DNA from: DATLOJ01 sp035536315
Lineage (GTDB): Bacteria; Actinomycetota; CADDZG01; JAHWKV01
Direction of reading: 5' to 3'
DNA length: 26,810 nucleotides
Assembly: GCA_035536315.1 (NCBI GenBank)
Contig: DATLOJ010000114.1
Span: 1-26,810 of the forward strand
The translations under genes and the position numbers were made by a program. The notes under the pieces are model-generated. The model made no database searches and had not been told where the DNA came from. It saw only the letters and a list, made by a program, of their open reading frames with translations. Shown here one piece after another: positions 1-8,940 of the stretch (the stretch's first letter is position 1; each line of letters begins with the position of its first letter).

Positions 1-1
1 G

Positions 2-544
2 AGAACCTGGATTTTGCCCCCTGGAAAGGCGGATCTGACTGGTCTCGATGAAGGGGTGCGGGCCCTGGAGGATTCGGGTTTCCAACTGGTTCAGCTCGGT
101 CAGCTACGCGACAAGCCTAAAGAGCTGCATGAGATGTTTGCTGCTGCCGCCAAGGACATCCCGAGCGATGACCCTGTCGACGACGTGAGGTACGAAGAAT
201 GGCTGGCCGAGATTTTTCATGACCCGCTGCTGGATGATGAGGCGAGCTTCGTTTGGCTCAACAACCCAAGACCGGTTTCGTTCACATTTGTGGTTGTCGA
301 TCGAGAATCGAAAAAGGGTTCTCATGAACTCACGGGAACGGTTCCCGAGTTTCGGAAGCGAGGTCTTGCCAAGCTGGCGAAGCTCGCCACTGCCCGTTGG
401 GCATCTGATAATGGGGTGTCACTTCTGACGGGAAACGACAGCACAAACACCGGCATGCTCGGGATCAATGCGACTCTCGGATACGAACCGACACCAGTCA
501 CGATCGAATACGTCAAAGGGCTGTCATCGCAGGACGCTAAATGA
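2..544 (+). CDS. GNAT-family N-acetyltransferase, C-terminal part (5' end outside window)
   Basis: Probable acetyl-CoA-dependent N-acetyltransferase; the substrate is not predictable. The reading frame is open to the window edge with no stop, so the TTG at 14 is probably internal and the gene starts upstream. The last 70 residues look like the acetyl-CoA-binding core of a GNAT fold: a strand ending in TGTVPEFRKRGLAKLAK (the R/Q-x-x-G-x-A pyrophosphate-binding loop and helix), then a WASDNGV helix, TGNDSTNTGMLGINATLGYE (the N-x-x-M-x-x-x-N-x-x-L-G-F/Y signature) and a final strand. About 100 residues precede this core, consistent with the second half of a roughly 300-residue double-GNAT protein. 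Its TGA overlaps the ATG of the acyl-CoA dehydrogenase gene (ATGA), so the two are probably co-translated. The fold assignment is good; the function is unknown. Confidence 0.8.
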   Translation, partial: RTWILPPGKADLTGLDEGVRALEDSGFQLVQLGQLRDKPKELHEMFAAAAKDIPSDDPVDDVRYEEWLAEIFHDPLLDDEASFVWLNNPRPVSFTFVVVDRESKKGSHELTGTVPEFRKRGLAKLAKLATARWASDNGVSLLTGNDSTNTGMLGINATLGYEPTPVTIEYVKGLSSQDAK

Positions 545-2175
545 CCGAGTTCTTTCAGGAGGCTCCCGGCTACTCCAACCGTTTCGAGTCCGACCGCGCT
601 CTAAGGGGTGCGCTCGAGCACTTCCTCGGAGAGGACGCTTTTCGGGAAGCTGAGGGGCCGCTGAAACAGCTGGGCGAGCTTGCATCCGGCGATCTGCTCG
701 AACTCCAAGAGGCTGCCGAAAAAAGCCCACCGCGTCATGTTCCCTTCGACGCCTGGGGCAGACGCGTCGACGTGATCGAAGTGCATCCCTCGTGGCTGAA
801 GCTCGTCGACATTGGCCACGAGGCAGGGCTCGTAGCCGTTCCTTACGAACAAGGATTTGGGGCAAAGGCCCGAATTCTTCAAGCGGGTCTGCTACATCTA
901 TTCCTCCCTTGCACAGCGACTGCCGATTGCCCACTTGGCATGACGGACGCTGCCGTCACCGTGCTCAACAAGCACGATTCGGAGCTTGCCGCCACTTACA
1001 TTCCGAAGCTCACCGCAAGGACCGAAGCCTGGTCGGCGGGGCAGTGGATGACCGAACGAGAGGGCGGATCGGATGTGTCCAGAACCTCAACCAAAGCTGT
1101 ACAGGATTCGGACGGCGCTTGGAGACTTACAGGGACGAAGTGGTTCACGTCGGCGGCGACCTCACAAATTGCACTCGCCCTTGCCAGGCCCGAAGGCGTG
1201 GAAGAGGGCAGCGCAGGACTGTCGCTGTTTCTGGTCGAGCTGCACAAGGCGGACGGTTCCTGGAACGGCATCAGAGTGAGGAGACTGAAAGACAAGCTCG
1301 GTACCAGGGCTCTGCCCACCGCAGAGCTGGAGCTCGAAGGAGCCGTCGCCGTCCCGGTAGGTGGCATCGGCAGAGGTGTGGCAAAGATTGCCCCGATGCT
1401 GAACGTCACGCGGTTGCATGCCGCGCTTGGTGCAAACTCATATGCGGGGCTGGGCCTTTCGCTGTCGGCTTCATACGCCAAGCGACGAGTTGCCTACGGC
1501 CGGCCCCTTCGTGAGCTTCCCGTGCATCGGGTGTGGATGGCCGAGCTCGGCGCGGATTACCGGGCAGGCCTGTTGTTGTGCCTTCGGGCCGCGGAGCTAA
1601 TCGGAAAGAGCGAGCACGGCGACTCCTCGAAGCTAGCCCGGCTGGTTGTTCCGCTCACCAAGCTCGCTGCAGCGCGGCAAGGCGTTGAGATAACCAGCCA
1701 TGTACTCGAAAGCTTTGGCGGGGCCGGATACGTCGAGGACACTGGCATTCCGCGGCTTTTGCGAGACGTGCACGTTCAATGTATTTGGGAAGGAACCACG
1801 TCGGTTATGGCGCTCGATGTTCGAAGAGCCCTTGCCAAGGAGGGGGCCGGTGCGGAGTTAGTTGAGGACGCCAAGGCTTTGATCTCAAACCCTCCGGCTG
1901 GGACTGAAGGTTTTGCCCGTCGGATCGAAGGAGCCCTCGCAGATCTGACATCTTTGATGGGGTCATTCGAGGAAGCGAAGTCCCGAGTGGTCGCGTGGGG
2001 TCTCGCCCGCACGTACCAAGCGGCCTTGCTATTCGATGCAGCGCGGTGGGGAAGGGCTCGGGAAGACGATTCATGGCTCACGGCTCTCGAGCTGTTCATG
2101 AACAGGCCCCTCGTGAGCCCGTATCCCGGGTCTGATGACTCTGCTCTCGACCGCCTTGCTTTCGAATCCTTCTAG
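541..2175 (+). CDS. Acyl-CoA dehydrogenase family protein, AidB-like
   Basis: FAD-dependent acyl-CoA dehydrogenase of 544 residues, resembling the AidB branch (E. coli AidB, an alkylation-response protein, is about 541 residues) more than the roughly 380-residue metabolic enzymes. AidB-like traits are the long N-terminal extension before the core (FDAWGRRVDVIEVHPSW), MTEREGGSDVSRTSTKA in the FAD/substrate loop, GTKWFTSA, RLKDKLGTRALPTAELELEG, LESFGGAGYVEDTGIPRLLRD and IWEGTTSVMALDVRRAL. E417 in IWEGT aligns with the catalytic-base glutamate of medium-chain acyl-CoA dehydrogenase. The start ATG overlaps the stop of the upstream acetyltransferase. An acyl-CoA oxidation role and an AidB-like DNA-protection role cannot be told apart from sequence; the AidB resemblance is seen, the function is inferred. 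Confidence 0.88.
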   Translation: MTEFFQEAPGYSNRFESDRALRGALEHFLGEDAFREAEGPLKQLGELASGDLLELQEAAEKSPPRHVPFDAWGRRVDVIEVHPSWLKLVDIGHEAGLVAVPYEQGFGAKARILQAGLLHLFLPCTATADCPLGMTDAAVTVLNKHDSELAATYIPKLTARTEAWSAGQWMTEREGGSDVSRTSTKAVQDSDGAWRLTGTKWFTSAATSQIALALARPEGVEEGSAGLSLFLVELHKADGSWNGIRVRRLKDKLGTRALPTAELELEGAVAVPVGGIGRGVAKIAPMLNVTRLHAALGANSYAGLGLSLSASYAKRRVAYGRPLRELPVHRVWMAELGADYRAGLLLCLRAAELIGKSEHGDSSKLARLVVPLTKLAAARQGVEITSHVLESFGGAGYVEDTGIPRLLRDVHVQCIWEGTTSVMALDVRRALAKEGAGAELVEDAKALISNPPAGTEGFARRIEGALADLTSLMGSFEEAKSRVVAWGLARTYQAALLFDAARWGRAREDDSWLTALELFMNRPLVSPYPGSDDSALDRLAFESF

Positions 2176-2186
2176 GAGGTACTCGG

Positions 2187-2489
2187 TTAAGCCTGCGCCT
2201 CCATGCACACGACTCCTTCTGGTCCGACTACCGCCGAATGTGGTCTTCCGGCCGGAAGATCGAGCCGGTCGCCGGGATGCAACTCGACGCTCTCGCCCTC
2301 GACTTTGAAGGTGATGCTTCCGGTTACGCAGTACAGAACCTTGTGGTAGTCGTGGGTATGCACGTCGTAACTGTCGCCGGCCCCGTTGGACCATCGGAAC
2401 GGACGAAGTCCCTGGAGTCCGAATTCCCTGGTGATTCGATCCGGAGAGGGATCGTCGTCCGGCCAGGGTGTTACCTGAAGTGTCTCCAC
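2187..2489 (-). CDS. Small cupin-domain protein
   Basis: Single-domain cupin of 100 residues, convergent with the acyl-CoA dehydrogenase gene, 11 bp from its stop. Cupin motif 1 is visible as HTHDYHKVLYCVTG followed by the glycine-rich turn and HPGDRLDLPAG, and motif 2 as the PAGRPHS histidine. The likely metal ligands are the two histidines of HTH, a following acidic or histidine residue and the last histidine. Start is GTG at 2489 (reverse strand). The family binds divalent metal and covers enzymes, sugar-binding and regulatory proteins, so no substrate is given. It lies divergent from malQ with only about 65 bp between the starts, so the promoters must overlap; a role in sugar metabolism is only a guess from position. 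Confidence 0.85.
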   Translation of the reverse strand: METLQVTPWPDDDPSPDRITREFGLQGLRPFRWSNGAGDSYDVHTHDYHKVLYCVTGSITFKVEGESVELHPGDRLDLPAGRPHSAVVGPEGVVCMEAQA

Positions 2490-2554
2490 ACTCCGAACGC
2501 TACCTTTCAGGTGTGGGTCACGCCTTGAGGAAACGAAGTTCAGAGGAGCCCCGT

Positions 2555-4408
2555 GTGCTCCAGGGCTACCGCGACAACAGCGGAGCTTGGATCGAGTCCT
2601 CAGAGGCCAGCATCAAAGCAGTCCAGGAAGAGCTTTCATCTGCGCGGCCGGATCCGAAGCGCGCGCCCATCGTCCTTCACCCCGGCGACAAGCTGCCCTT
2701 CTACAGGAGCGCATCGGTTGTGCTGGAGGACGGAAGCAGGAGCAGGGTCAGGCGGAGAGTCCCAAATGACTTTCCCCTCGGATACCACGAATTGGAGATG
2801 GGGCCAAACTCTCGCCGGCTGATAGTGGCACCTCCGGCGTGTGTGCTTCCACGAAAGAAGACATGGGGCTGGGCTGTTCAGCTCTACGCGGCGCGATCAA
2901 GCAGGAGCTGGGGGATCGGCGATCTCTCGGATCTCGGACGGATCGCAGACTGGGCCGCGAATCAGGGGGCCGGGTACGTGATGATCAATCCGATTTCAGC
3001 GGTCAACCCAGGAGATAAGCCGGAACCTAGCCCGTACTTCCCTAGCAGCCGGAAGTATCGAAACCCCTTATACATAGACGTCGGGCGCGTGCCCGGCGCG
3101 GACGGCCTCGAGCGCGTTCATGAATTGGCTCAGTCGGCCCGGCGGCTCAATGAACACCGGCTCATTGACCGCAGCAAGGTGTGGGCGTTCAAGAGTGAGG
3201 CACTCGAGATTCTGTTTCGAGATCGCGAGTCGGGGCGGCGATTCGATGAATATGTCGCAAAGGAGGGTTCCGACCTCAAGTCCTTTGCGACATTCTGCGC
3301 AATTTCCGAACAGTACGGGCCGGACAGAAGGTCCTGGCCCGAAGAGTTGTCCGGCCCCCGCGCCTCGGGGGTGCCGGCTTTTCAGAAAGCGGGGGCGGAT
3401 CGAATCCAATTCTTCTCATGGCTCCAGTGGATTTTGGAAATGCAATTCGAGGACGCGTCGTCGCTGGTTCCCGTCGTGAACGATCTCGCAGTTGGCGCAG
3501 ACCCTTCAGGTGCAGAGGTGTGGATGTACCGGGACGCGTTTGCGGAGGGTGCAGCAGTGGGCGCGCCGCCGGACGCGTTCAATCGAAGGGGGCAAAGCTG
3601 GGGGTTCCATCCGTTCAATCCCATCGCTCTCAAGAACCTCAGCTACGAGCCGTTCATTCAAACCATCAGATCCTCGCTATGGAACGCAGGAGGAATGCGG
3701 ATCGACCACGTGATGGGACTCTTCCGTCTTTGGTGGATCCCTGAAGGGCGCGGCCCGGCCGAAGGCGCATACGTCACCTACCCGTGGCGTGACCTCGTTT
3801 CTATAGTCGCCCTCGAGAGCGTCCGCGCCGGCGCGTTCGTGATCGGAGAGGATCTGGGAACAGTTGAACCATCCGTTCGGGAGGCGCTTGCGCAGGCGGG
3901 CGTTCTTTCATACCGGCTGCTCATCTTCGAGGGCCCTGACACCTCTAAATACCCCGTCAAGTCCCTCGCAGCCGTCAGCACTCATGACCTGCCCACGATC
4001 GCGGGTGCCTGGTCGCGGGCGGATTTCGAAGCACAGGAGAGACTTGGAATGGATCCCAGCCAGGATGCCCTCGAAGCGCTTCGAAAGACAATCGGAGATG
4101 CCGCAGGCTCTCAAAGTAATGCGCGTGTCGAAGACGTCGTCCGCGGCGCTTACAAGAAGCTGTGCGCCGCTCCAAGCCTCTTGGTTGCTGCGGGCCTGGA
4201 GGACGTGCTGGAAGTCGAAGAGCGCCCGAACTTTCCGGGGACGATGACCGAGTGGCCGAACTGGTCGATTGCTCTTCCGATCACCGTCGAAGCAATTCAG
4301 TCGGACGCGCGCGCTGCTTCAATTGCAGAGATCATGAAGCCAAGGTCGATCGATCCGACGGAGGGGCCGGGGAATCAGGCCCAGGTGACTGCGCCGACCT
4401 CCACATAG
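2555..4408 (+). CDS. malQ: 4-alpha-glucanotransferase (amylomaltase), GH77
   Basis: Transfers alpha-1,4-glucan segments between maltodextrins in the cytoplasm (EC 2.4.1.25). The GH77 core is complete: WAVQLYAARSSRSWGIGDL near residue 110, the catalytic nucleophile D384 in GGMRIDHVMGLFRLWW, the acid/base E432 in VIGEDLGTV, and the stabilising aspartate D478 in VSTHDLPT. I chose GTG at 2555 (617 residues) because AGAGGAG sits 6 nt upstream; the frame is open back to GTG 2468, but that would overlap the divergent cupin gene. TTG 2525 is a second alternative. The 3' end overlaps the convergent glgP by 34 bp. With glgP and the glgE operon it forms a glucan-remodelling neighbourhood. Confidence 0.93.
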   Translation: MLQGYRDNSGAWIESSEASIKAVQEELSSARPDPKRAPIVLHPGDKLPFYRSASVVLEDGSRSRVRRRVPNDFPLGYHELEMGPNSRRLIVAPPACVLPRKKTWGWAVQLYAARSSRSWGIGDLSDLGRIADWAANQGAGYVMINPISAVNPGDKPEPSPYFPSSRKYRNPLYIDVGRVPGADGLERVHELAQSARRLNEHRLIDRSKVWAFKSEALEILFRDRESGRRFDEYVAKEGSDLKSFATFCAISEQYGPDRRSWPEELSGPRASGVPAFQKAGADRIQFFSWLQWILEMQFEDASSLVPVVNDLAVGADPSGAEVWMYRDAFAEGAAVGAPPDAFNRRGQSWGFHPFNPIALKNLSYEPFIQTIRSSLWNAGGMRIDHVMGLFRLWWIPEGRGPAEGAYVTYPWRDLVSIVALESVRAGAFVIGEDLGTVEPSVREALAQAGVLSYRLLIFEGPDTSKYPVKSLAAVSTHDLPTIAGAWSRADFEAQERLGMDPSQDALEALRKTIGDAAGSQSNARVEDVVRGAYKKLCAAPSLLVAAGLEDVLEVEERPNFPGTMTEWPNWSIALPITVEAIQSDARAASIAEIMKPRSIDPTEGPGNQAQVTAPTST

Positions 4409-6906
4409 CTCGGAAGAAACTCGTGTGAGGGCACGACCCTGACGGCAAACCCGTACCTTCCCGCAACGTCGCATTTGAACGATCCCTCATAGCGGAAGCT
4501 TCCTCCGTCTCCCTCCGCTCCCTCCAGCGACATCTTCGTGACCTGGGTGTTGTAGAGCTCGTCGCTGGACGCGACTGGGCCGTGAATTAGCTGCACTTCG
4601 ACATCCTTGCGACGAAGGCCCCCGAGTCCGATGACTGCATGTACTCGCCTGGATGTTCCGAGGTTAGCCACGGAGGAATCGCTGTCGACGGAATGAATGA
4701 CGACCCCCTCCCAACCCGTGACGACGTCCGTCTTCCACTCAGCCAGTTCCTTGGCTCGCAGGAATGACTCGGCACGCAGAGTTTCGCTTCTTTCCGCCAG
4801 AGGCTCATAGATCTCCCCGACGTAGTCGCGGACCATTCGCGAAGCGCTTACCTGGGGGCCGAGTGACGCCAGCGACCTCTTGATTTTGCTGACCCACAGA
4901 CGCGGGACCGGTCCCTCGAGCCTGTCGTAGAACCGGGGAAGAATCTGGCTCTCGAGCAGATCGAACAAGCTCACTGCCTCGGCTTCGTTTCGCCTTATTG
5001 GATCTGTGTATGCCTCAGCAGACGCGATGGCCCATCCGTTCTCTCCGTCGTACATCTCGTCCCACCAGCCGTCGAGAATAGAAAGGTTGAGGGCCCCGTT
5101 GAGAGCAGCCTTCTCGCCGCTGGTCCCGCATGCCTCCAAGGGACGAATCGGGTTGTTTAGCCAAATGTCGACTCCCTGATAGAGAGCCCGCGCGACTGCA
5201 ATGTCGTAGTCCTCGATGAACGCGATTCGATTTCTAACCAGCGGGTCCTTCGAGAACTGGACTATCTGGCGAATCATTTCCTTCCCGCGCTCATCCGCGG
5301 GGTGTGCTTTGCCTGCGAAGACGAGTTGAATTGGCCGTTCGGGTGAGAGAAGTAGCGAACGCAGCCTTTCGGGCTGGCTGAACAGCAATGTAGGACGTTT
5401 GTACTCTGCGAAGCGGCGGGCAAAACCGATTGTCAGAACCTTGGAATCGAACACATGCTCGTACCAGGCCAGATCTGTGTCTCCGGCCCCCTTCGACTCC
5501 GCAGCTTCGCGTAGCTTCCTGCGTACGAAAAGAACCAGTTGCTCGCGGTTGTGTTCTCTGATCCTCCAGATTTCGTCATCCCGTGCGCTCTCGATCTTGG
5601 CCCACCTCTCCGGCCCTGCTTCGTTCCACTCGGGCAGAACGTAGCGGTCGAACAGCTCCGCAACACTGGGAGCCACCCAGGTGCGTGAATGGACGCCATT
5701 TGTCACCCATCCGATCGGAATCTCATCCATCGGCACGGAGGGCCAGACGTTTTGGAACATTCTCTTCGACACTCGGCTGTGGAGCTTGGACACGCCGTTG
5801 GCTTTCCCGGACAGCCGCAGACACATGAGGGCCATATTGAACGGGCTTTCCATGTCTTCGGGAGTGGCGCGTCCCAATGCCATCAGGTCTTCGAACTCGA
5901 TATCCGAGTCGTCGGCCCACTTCTTGAAGTAGCGCTCCATGAGCTCGCGGGAGAAGATGTCGATTCCGGCGGGGACCGGGGTGTGTGTAGTGAAAGCGGT
6001 GCTTGACCGAACCGCTTCGATCGCCTCAGAAAGAGTGAGGCCGGAGCCTTTGATCAAGACACGGATCCGCTCGAGGGCCAAAAATCCCGCATGCCCTTCG
6101 TTCATGTGAAAAACCTGGGGAGATATGCCGACGTGGTCCAGTGCCCGGACTCCCCCCATCCCGAGCAGGATCTCCTGCTGAAGCCTGTGTTCCTCGCCAC
6201 CGCTGTAGAGACGGTCGGTTACCGACCTGTGGTGCGACTCGTTCTCGTCGATGTCGGAGTCCATCAGATAAAGAGGAACGCGCCCGACCTGGGCCTTCCA
6301 CAGGCGCGCGTACAGAGGTTGCCCCGCAAGGTCTACCTCGATCAATCCTTCGACCGGGGTGATTGCCATCGTGAACGGATCGAGCGTGACGTAATGCTCC
6401 TGTTGCCAACCGTCGGCGTTCAGCTCCTGTCTGAAGTAACCCTGGCGATAGAACAGCCCTACCCCCACGATCGGAACGCCGAGCCCGCTTGCGGCTTTTA
6501 GATGATCGCCTGCAAGAACCCCGAGGCCCCCGGAGTACTGAGGCAAGGCTTCCGTCAGCCCGAACTCAGGCGAGAAGTAAGCGACGGATTCCAATGAGCT
6601 CTCTCTGCGTTGGAACCAACGCGCGTTCTCGTTGTAACGACGGATCTCGTCGTGGATCTCGGCCATGAACTCCATAAACCCAGGATCGGCCGCTATGGCT
6701 TCGAGGCGCTCGTGGCCGATCATCCCCAGCATCTTCACCGGGTTGTGCCCGCTCATCTCCCACGATTCGTGGTCCGCCCACCTGAACAAGTCCTTGGAGC
6801 GCGAGTCCCAGGACCAGCGCAGGTTCATGGCGATCTCTTGCAGCGGAGCGAGCGCCTCGGGAAGGCTGGCGCGAACGGCGAAGCTTCTTAGGGCCTTAGG
6901 TCTCAA
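4375..6906 (-). CDS. glgP: Alpha-glucan phosphorylase, DUF3417/GT35 type
   Basis: Phosphorolyses alpha-1,4-glucan from the non-reducing end to glucose 1-phosphate, using pyridoxal phosphate (EC 2.4.1.1). It is the short bacterial type: an N-terminal DUF3417 segment (LAPLQEIAMNLRWSWDSRSK), YFSPEFGLTEALPQYSGGLG, the HMNEGHAGF block, FAGKAHPAD, and the PLP site with lysine K599 in ACGTSGEKAALNGALN, then LDGWWDE. The frame extends to 7359, but everything above 6906 is antisense to glgE. TTG at 6906 gives MRPKALRSFAVR, which matches the usual N-terminus and a length of 843 residues. There is no clear ribosome-binding site before this TTG; a TACGAT element ends 9 nt upstream, so a leaderless transcript is possible. 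Divergent from glgE with 81 bp between starts. Confidence 0.92.
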   Translation of the reverse strand: MRPKALRSFAVRASLPEALAPLQEIAMNLRWSWDSRSKDLFRWADHESWEMSGHNPVKMLGMIGHERLEAIAADPGFMEFMAEIHDEIRRYNENARWFQRRESSLESVAYFSPEFGLTEALPQYSGGLGVLAGDHLKAASGLGVPIVGVGLFYRQGYFRQELNADGWQQEHYVTLDPFTMAITPVEGLIEVDLAGQPLYARLWKAQVGRVPLYLMDSDIDENESHHRSVTDRLYSGGEEHRLQQEILLGMGGVRALDHVGISPQVFHMNEGHAGFLALERIRVLIKGSGLTLSEAIEAVRSSTAFTTHTPVPAGIDIFSRELMERYFKKWADDSDIEFEDLMALGRATPEDMESPFNMALMCLRLSGKANGVSKLHSRVSKRMFQNVWPSVPMDEIPIGWVTNGVHSRTWVAPSVAELFDRYVLPEWNEAGPERWAKIESARDDEIWRIREHNREQLVLFVRRKLREAAESKGAGDTDLAWYEHVFDSKVLTIGFARRFAEYKRPTLLFSQPERLRSLLLSPERPIQLVFAGKAHPADERGKEMIRQIVQFSKDPLVRNRIAFIEDYDIAVARALYQGVDIWLNNPIRPLEACGTSGEKAALNGALNLSILDGWWDEMYDGENGWAIASAEAYTDPIRRNEAEAVSLFDLLESQILPRFYDRLEGPVPRLWVSKIKRSLASLGPQVSASRMVRDYVGEIYEPLAERSETLRAESFLRAKELAEWKTDVVTGWEGVVIHSVDSDSSVANLGTSRRVHAVIGLGGLRRKDVEVQLIHGPVASSDELYNTQVTKMSLEGAEGDGGSFRYEGSFKCDVAGRYGFAVRVVPSHEFLPSYVEVGAVTWA

Positions 6907-6949
6907 GCTGTGTAAATCGTACTTCAGCCTCGAGCGGTGAGTTCGCGGG

Positions 6950-6960
6950 GCACCAGGTGC
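6950..6960. promoter_or_regulatory. Palindrome GCACCAGGTGC in the glgP/glgE divergent region
   Basis: A perfect inverted repeat of two 5-bp arms around a single A lies near the middle of the 81-bp region between the divergent glgP and glgE starts. This is a natural place for an operator controlling both directions. The site is short, no second copy was seen, and no regulator is identified, so the regulatory role is inference. Confidence 0.3.
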
Positions 6961-6987
6961 ACTTGCATCGTGGTAGGAAGTAGTCCT

Positions 6988-8940
6988 GTGCTCGGTCGCA
7001 TCGTTATTGAAGATCTTCGGCCCTCTACTCCGACGCGCGCCTATCCCGCAAAGGGCGTAGCAGGGGAGCCGATTCCCGTTTCGGCCACGATCCTCAAGGA
7101 GGGCCACGACATCCTCGCTGCGGCGGTCAGATGGAGGCCGGCGGGCACGTCGAAGTGGTCCACGGCAGTCATGACGCTTGCCGGCAACGACAAGTGGGCG
7201 GGAGAAATAATCCCTTCGAAACTCGGCCTCATCGAGTTCGTGGTGGATTCGTGGACCGACCACTACGCCTCGTGGCGTCACCACGCGCTTGCAAAAGCTG
7301 CAGACGGCCAAGCAATCGAGGTCGAGCTGGAGGAGCTCGCGGTAATGCTGGACGCGCATTCGGTCAATGCCGGAGCGAAGGACTCCCCGGCTATGAAGGC
7401 TGCGGCGGTGCAGCTACGCGACGCGACCTCCGAAGCGAGCAGACGCCTGGAGGCGGGGCTCGCCCCCAATCTTGAGAAGCTGCTTACGAAGAACCCTTAC
7501 CGGACGGACTTGACGACATCAGATGTCGCGCTGATCTGGGCGGACCGCTCCATCGCCGCACGGGGCGCGTGGTACGAGATGTTCCCGAGATCGGAGGGAG
7601 GTCTTCGCCCCGCCGTGGATCGGCTTGCTGCAATAGCGAAGATGGGCTTCGACATCGTTTACCTGCCTCCGGTTCATCCAATAGGGGAGACGGCCAGGAA
7701 GGGAAAGAACAACACCCTCGACGCTAAACCGGATGATCCTGGCAGTCCTTGGGCGATCGGATCTAAGCTCGGAGGACACACGGCGCTCGATCCCGCACTG
7801 GGCTCGTTGGACGACTTCGAGTTTTTTGTGAAGTCGGCAGAGTCGCTGGGTATGGAGGTTGCTCTCGATTACGCGCTGCAATGCTCACCAGACCATCCAT
7901 GGGTCAAAGAACACCCGGAGTGGTTTCATCAGCGCCCGGACGGAAGCATCAAGTACGCGGAAAACCCTCCAAAGAAGTATCAGGACATCTACCCAATCAA
8001 CTTCTGGCCCGATCAGGGCCGCGAGCAACTTTGGAACGCGTGCAAGGACATCCTCGATTTTTGGATCGGGAAAGGGGTCAAGATCTTCAGGGTCGACAAC
8101 CCCCATACGAAGCCGTTTGCCTTCTGGGAATGGTTGATCCCCGCGGTTCAGGCCGAGGATCCAGGGGTGTTGTTTCTTGCGGAGGCCTTCACGCGCCCCA
8201 GGGTGATGGCGAAACTCGCGGAGATTGGTTTTACGCAGAGCTATACATACTTCACCTGGCGTACGACCGCCTGGGAGCTAGCGGAATATTTGACTGAGGT
8301 AGCTCTTGGGCCTAAAGCCGACTATATGCGCACAAACTTCTGGCCGAACACACCGGACATACTCTCCGGCCCCCTTCGAAACGGGGGCCCGGGCGCCTTC
8401 AAACACCGTCTTGTCCTCGCGGCGACCATGTCGCCGAACTACGGGATGTACAGCGGGTACGAGCTTATGGAGAACATCCCGGCCTCCGGCAAGAACGAGG
8501 AGTACCTGAACTCAGAGAAGTACGAGATCAAGACTCGCGAGTGGAACTCTCCCGACTCGCTCGAACGGTACATCGAAAGGGTCAACTCGATAAGGAGGGC
8601 ACATCCCGCGTTCAAGGAGATTGGGAAAATCCACTTTCACCACTCAAACAATGAACACATAATCGCTTACTCAAAGACCTCGCCTGGTAGAGATCCGGAG
8701 TTACAGACCCCTCCAAAGTTTCACGACGTCATGCTCATGGTCGTGAACCTGGATGAACAGCCTCAGGAAACCACTCTGTGGCTCGACATGGAGGCAATCG
8801 GGATGCCGGCGGACCAGCCTTATGAGGCGCATGACGAGCTCACCGGTGCCGTCTACCTGTGGGAAGGGGCGTCCGCTTACATCCGGCTCGATCCCGACGT
8901 AGAGCCGGCGCACGTCTTTCACTTGAGACGGATCGGCTGA
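6988..8940 (+). CDS. glgE: Alpha-1,4-glucan:maltose-1-phosphate maltosyltransferase
   Basis: Adds maltose from alpha-maltose 1-phosphate to the non-reducing end of alpha-1,4-glucan (EC 2.4.99.16, GH13_3), in the cytoplasm. The N-terminal IEDLRP...YPAKGVAGE is typical of GlgE. The catalytic domain has DIVYLPPVHPIG, KGKNNTLDAKPDDPGSPWAI, nucleophile D370 in FRVDNPHTKPFAFWEW and acid/base E399 in LFLAEAFTRP; the 29-residue spacing equals that of Streptomyces GlgE (D394/E423). GTG at 6988 is chosen because AGGAAG lies 7 nt upstream; it gives 650 residues, close to the family length. It is the first gene of the glgE-treS-mak operon: its TGA shares one base with the treS ATG. A further 17 in-frame residues upstream (to 6937) do not resemble the family. 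Confidence 0.96.
   Translation: MLGRIVIEDLRPSTPTRAYPAKGVAGEPIPVSATILKEGHDILAAAVRWRPAGTSKWSTAVMTLAGNDKWAGEIIPSKLGLIEFVVDSWTDHYASWRHHALAKAADGQAIEVELEELAVMLDAHSVNAGAKDSPAMKAAAVQLRDATSEASRRLEAGLAPNLEKLLTKNPYRTDLTTSDVALIWADRSIAARGAWYEMFPRSEGGLRPAVDRLAAIAKMGFDIVYLPPVHPIGETARKGKNNTLDAKPDDPGSPWAIGSKLGGHTALDPALGSLDDFEFFVKSAESLGMEVALDYALQCSPDHPWVKEHPEWFHQRPDGSIKYAENPPKKYQDIYPINFWPDQGREQLWNACKDILDFWIGKGVKIFRVDNPHTKPFAFWEWLIPAVQAEDPGVLFLAEAFTRPRVMAKLAEIGFTQSYTYFTWRTTAWELAEYLTEVALGPKADYMRTNFWPNTPDILSGPLRNGGPGAFKHRLVLAATMSPNYGMYSGYELMENIPASGKNEEYLNSEKYEIKTREWNSPDSLERYIERVNSIRRAHPAFKEIGKIHFHHSNNEHIIAYSKTSPGRDPELQTPPKFHDVMLMVVNLDEQPQETTLWLDMEAIGMPADQPYEAHDELTGAVYLWEGASAYIRLDPDVEPAHVFHLRRIG

Noticed and set aside
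2174..2180. AGGAGG directly at the stop of the acyl-CoA dehydrogenase gene
   Set aside because: No start codon or open frame follows on the forward strand; the cupin gene there is on the other strand.
6907..7359. N-terminal extension of glgP to 7359
   Set aside because: That part is antisense to glgE and has no resemblance to phosphorylases, whose N-terminus matches from 6906.
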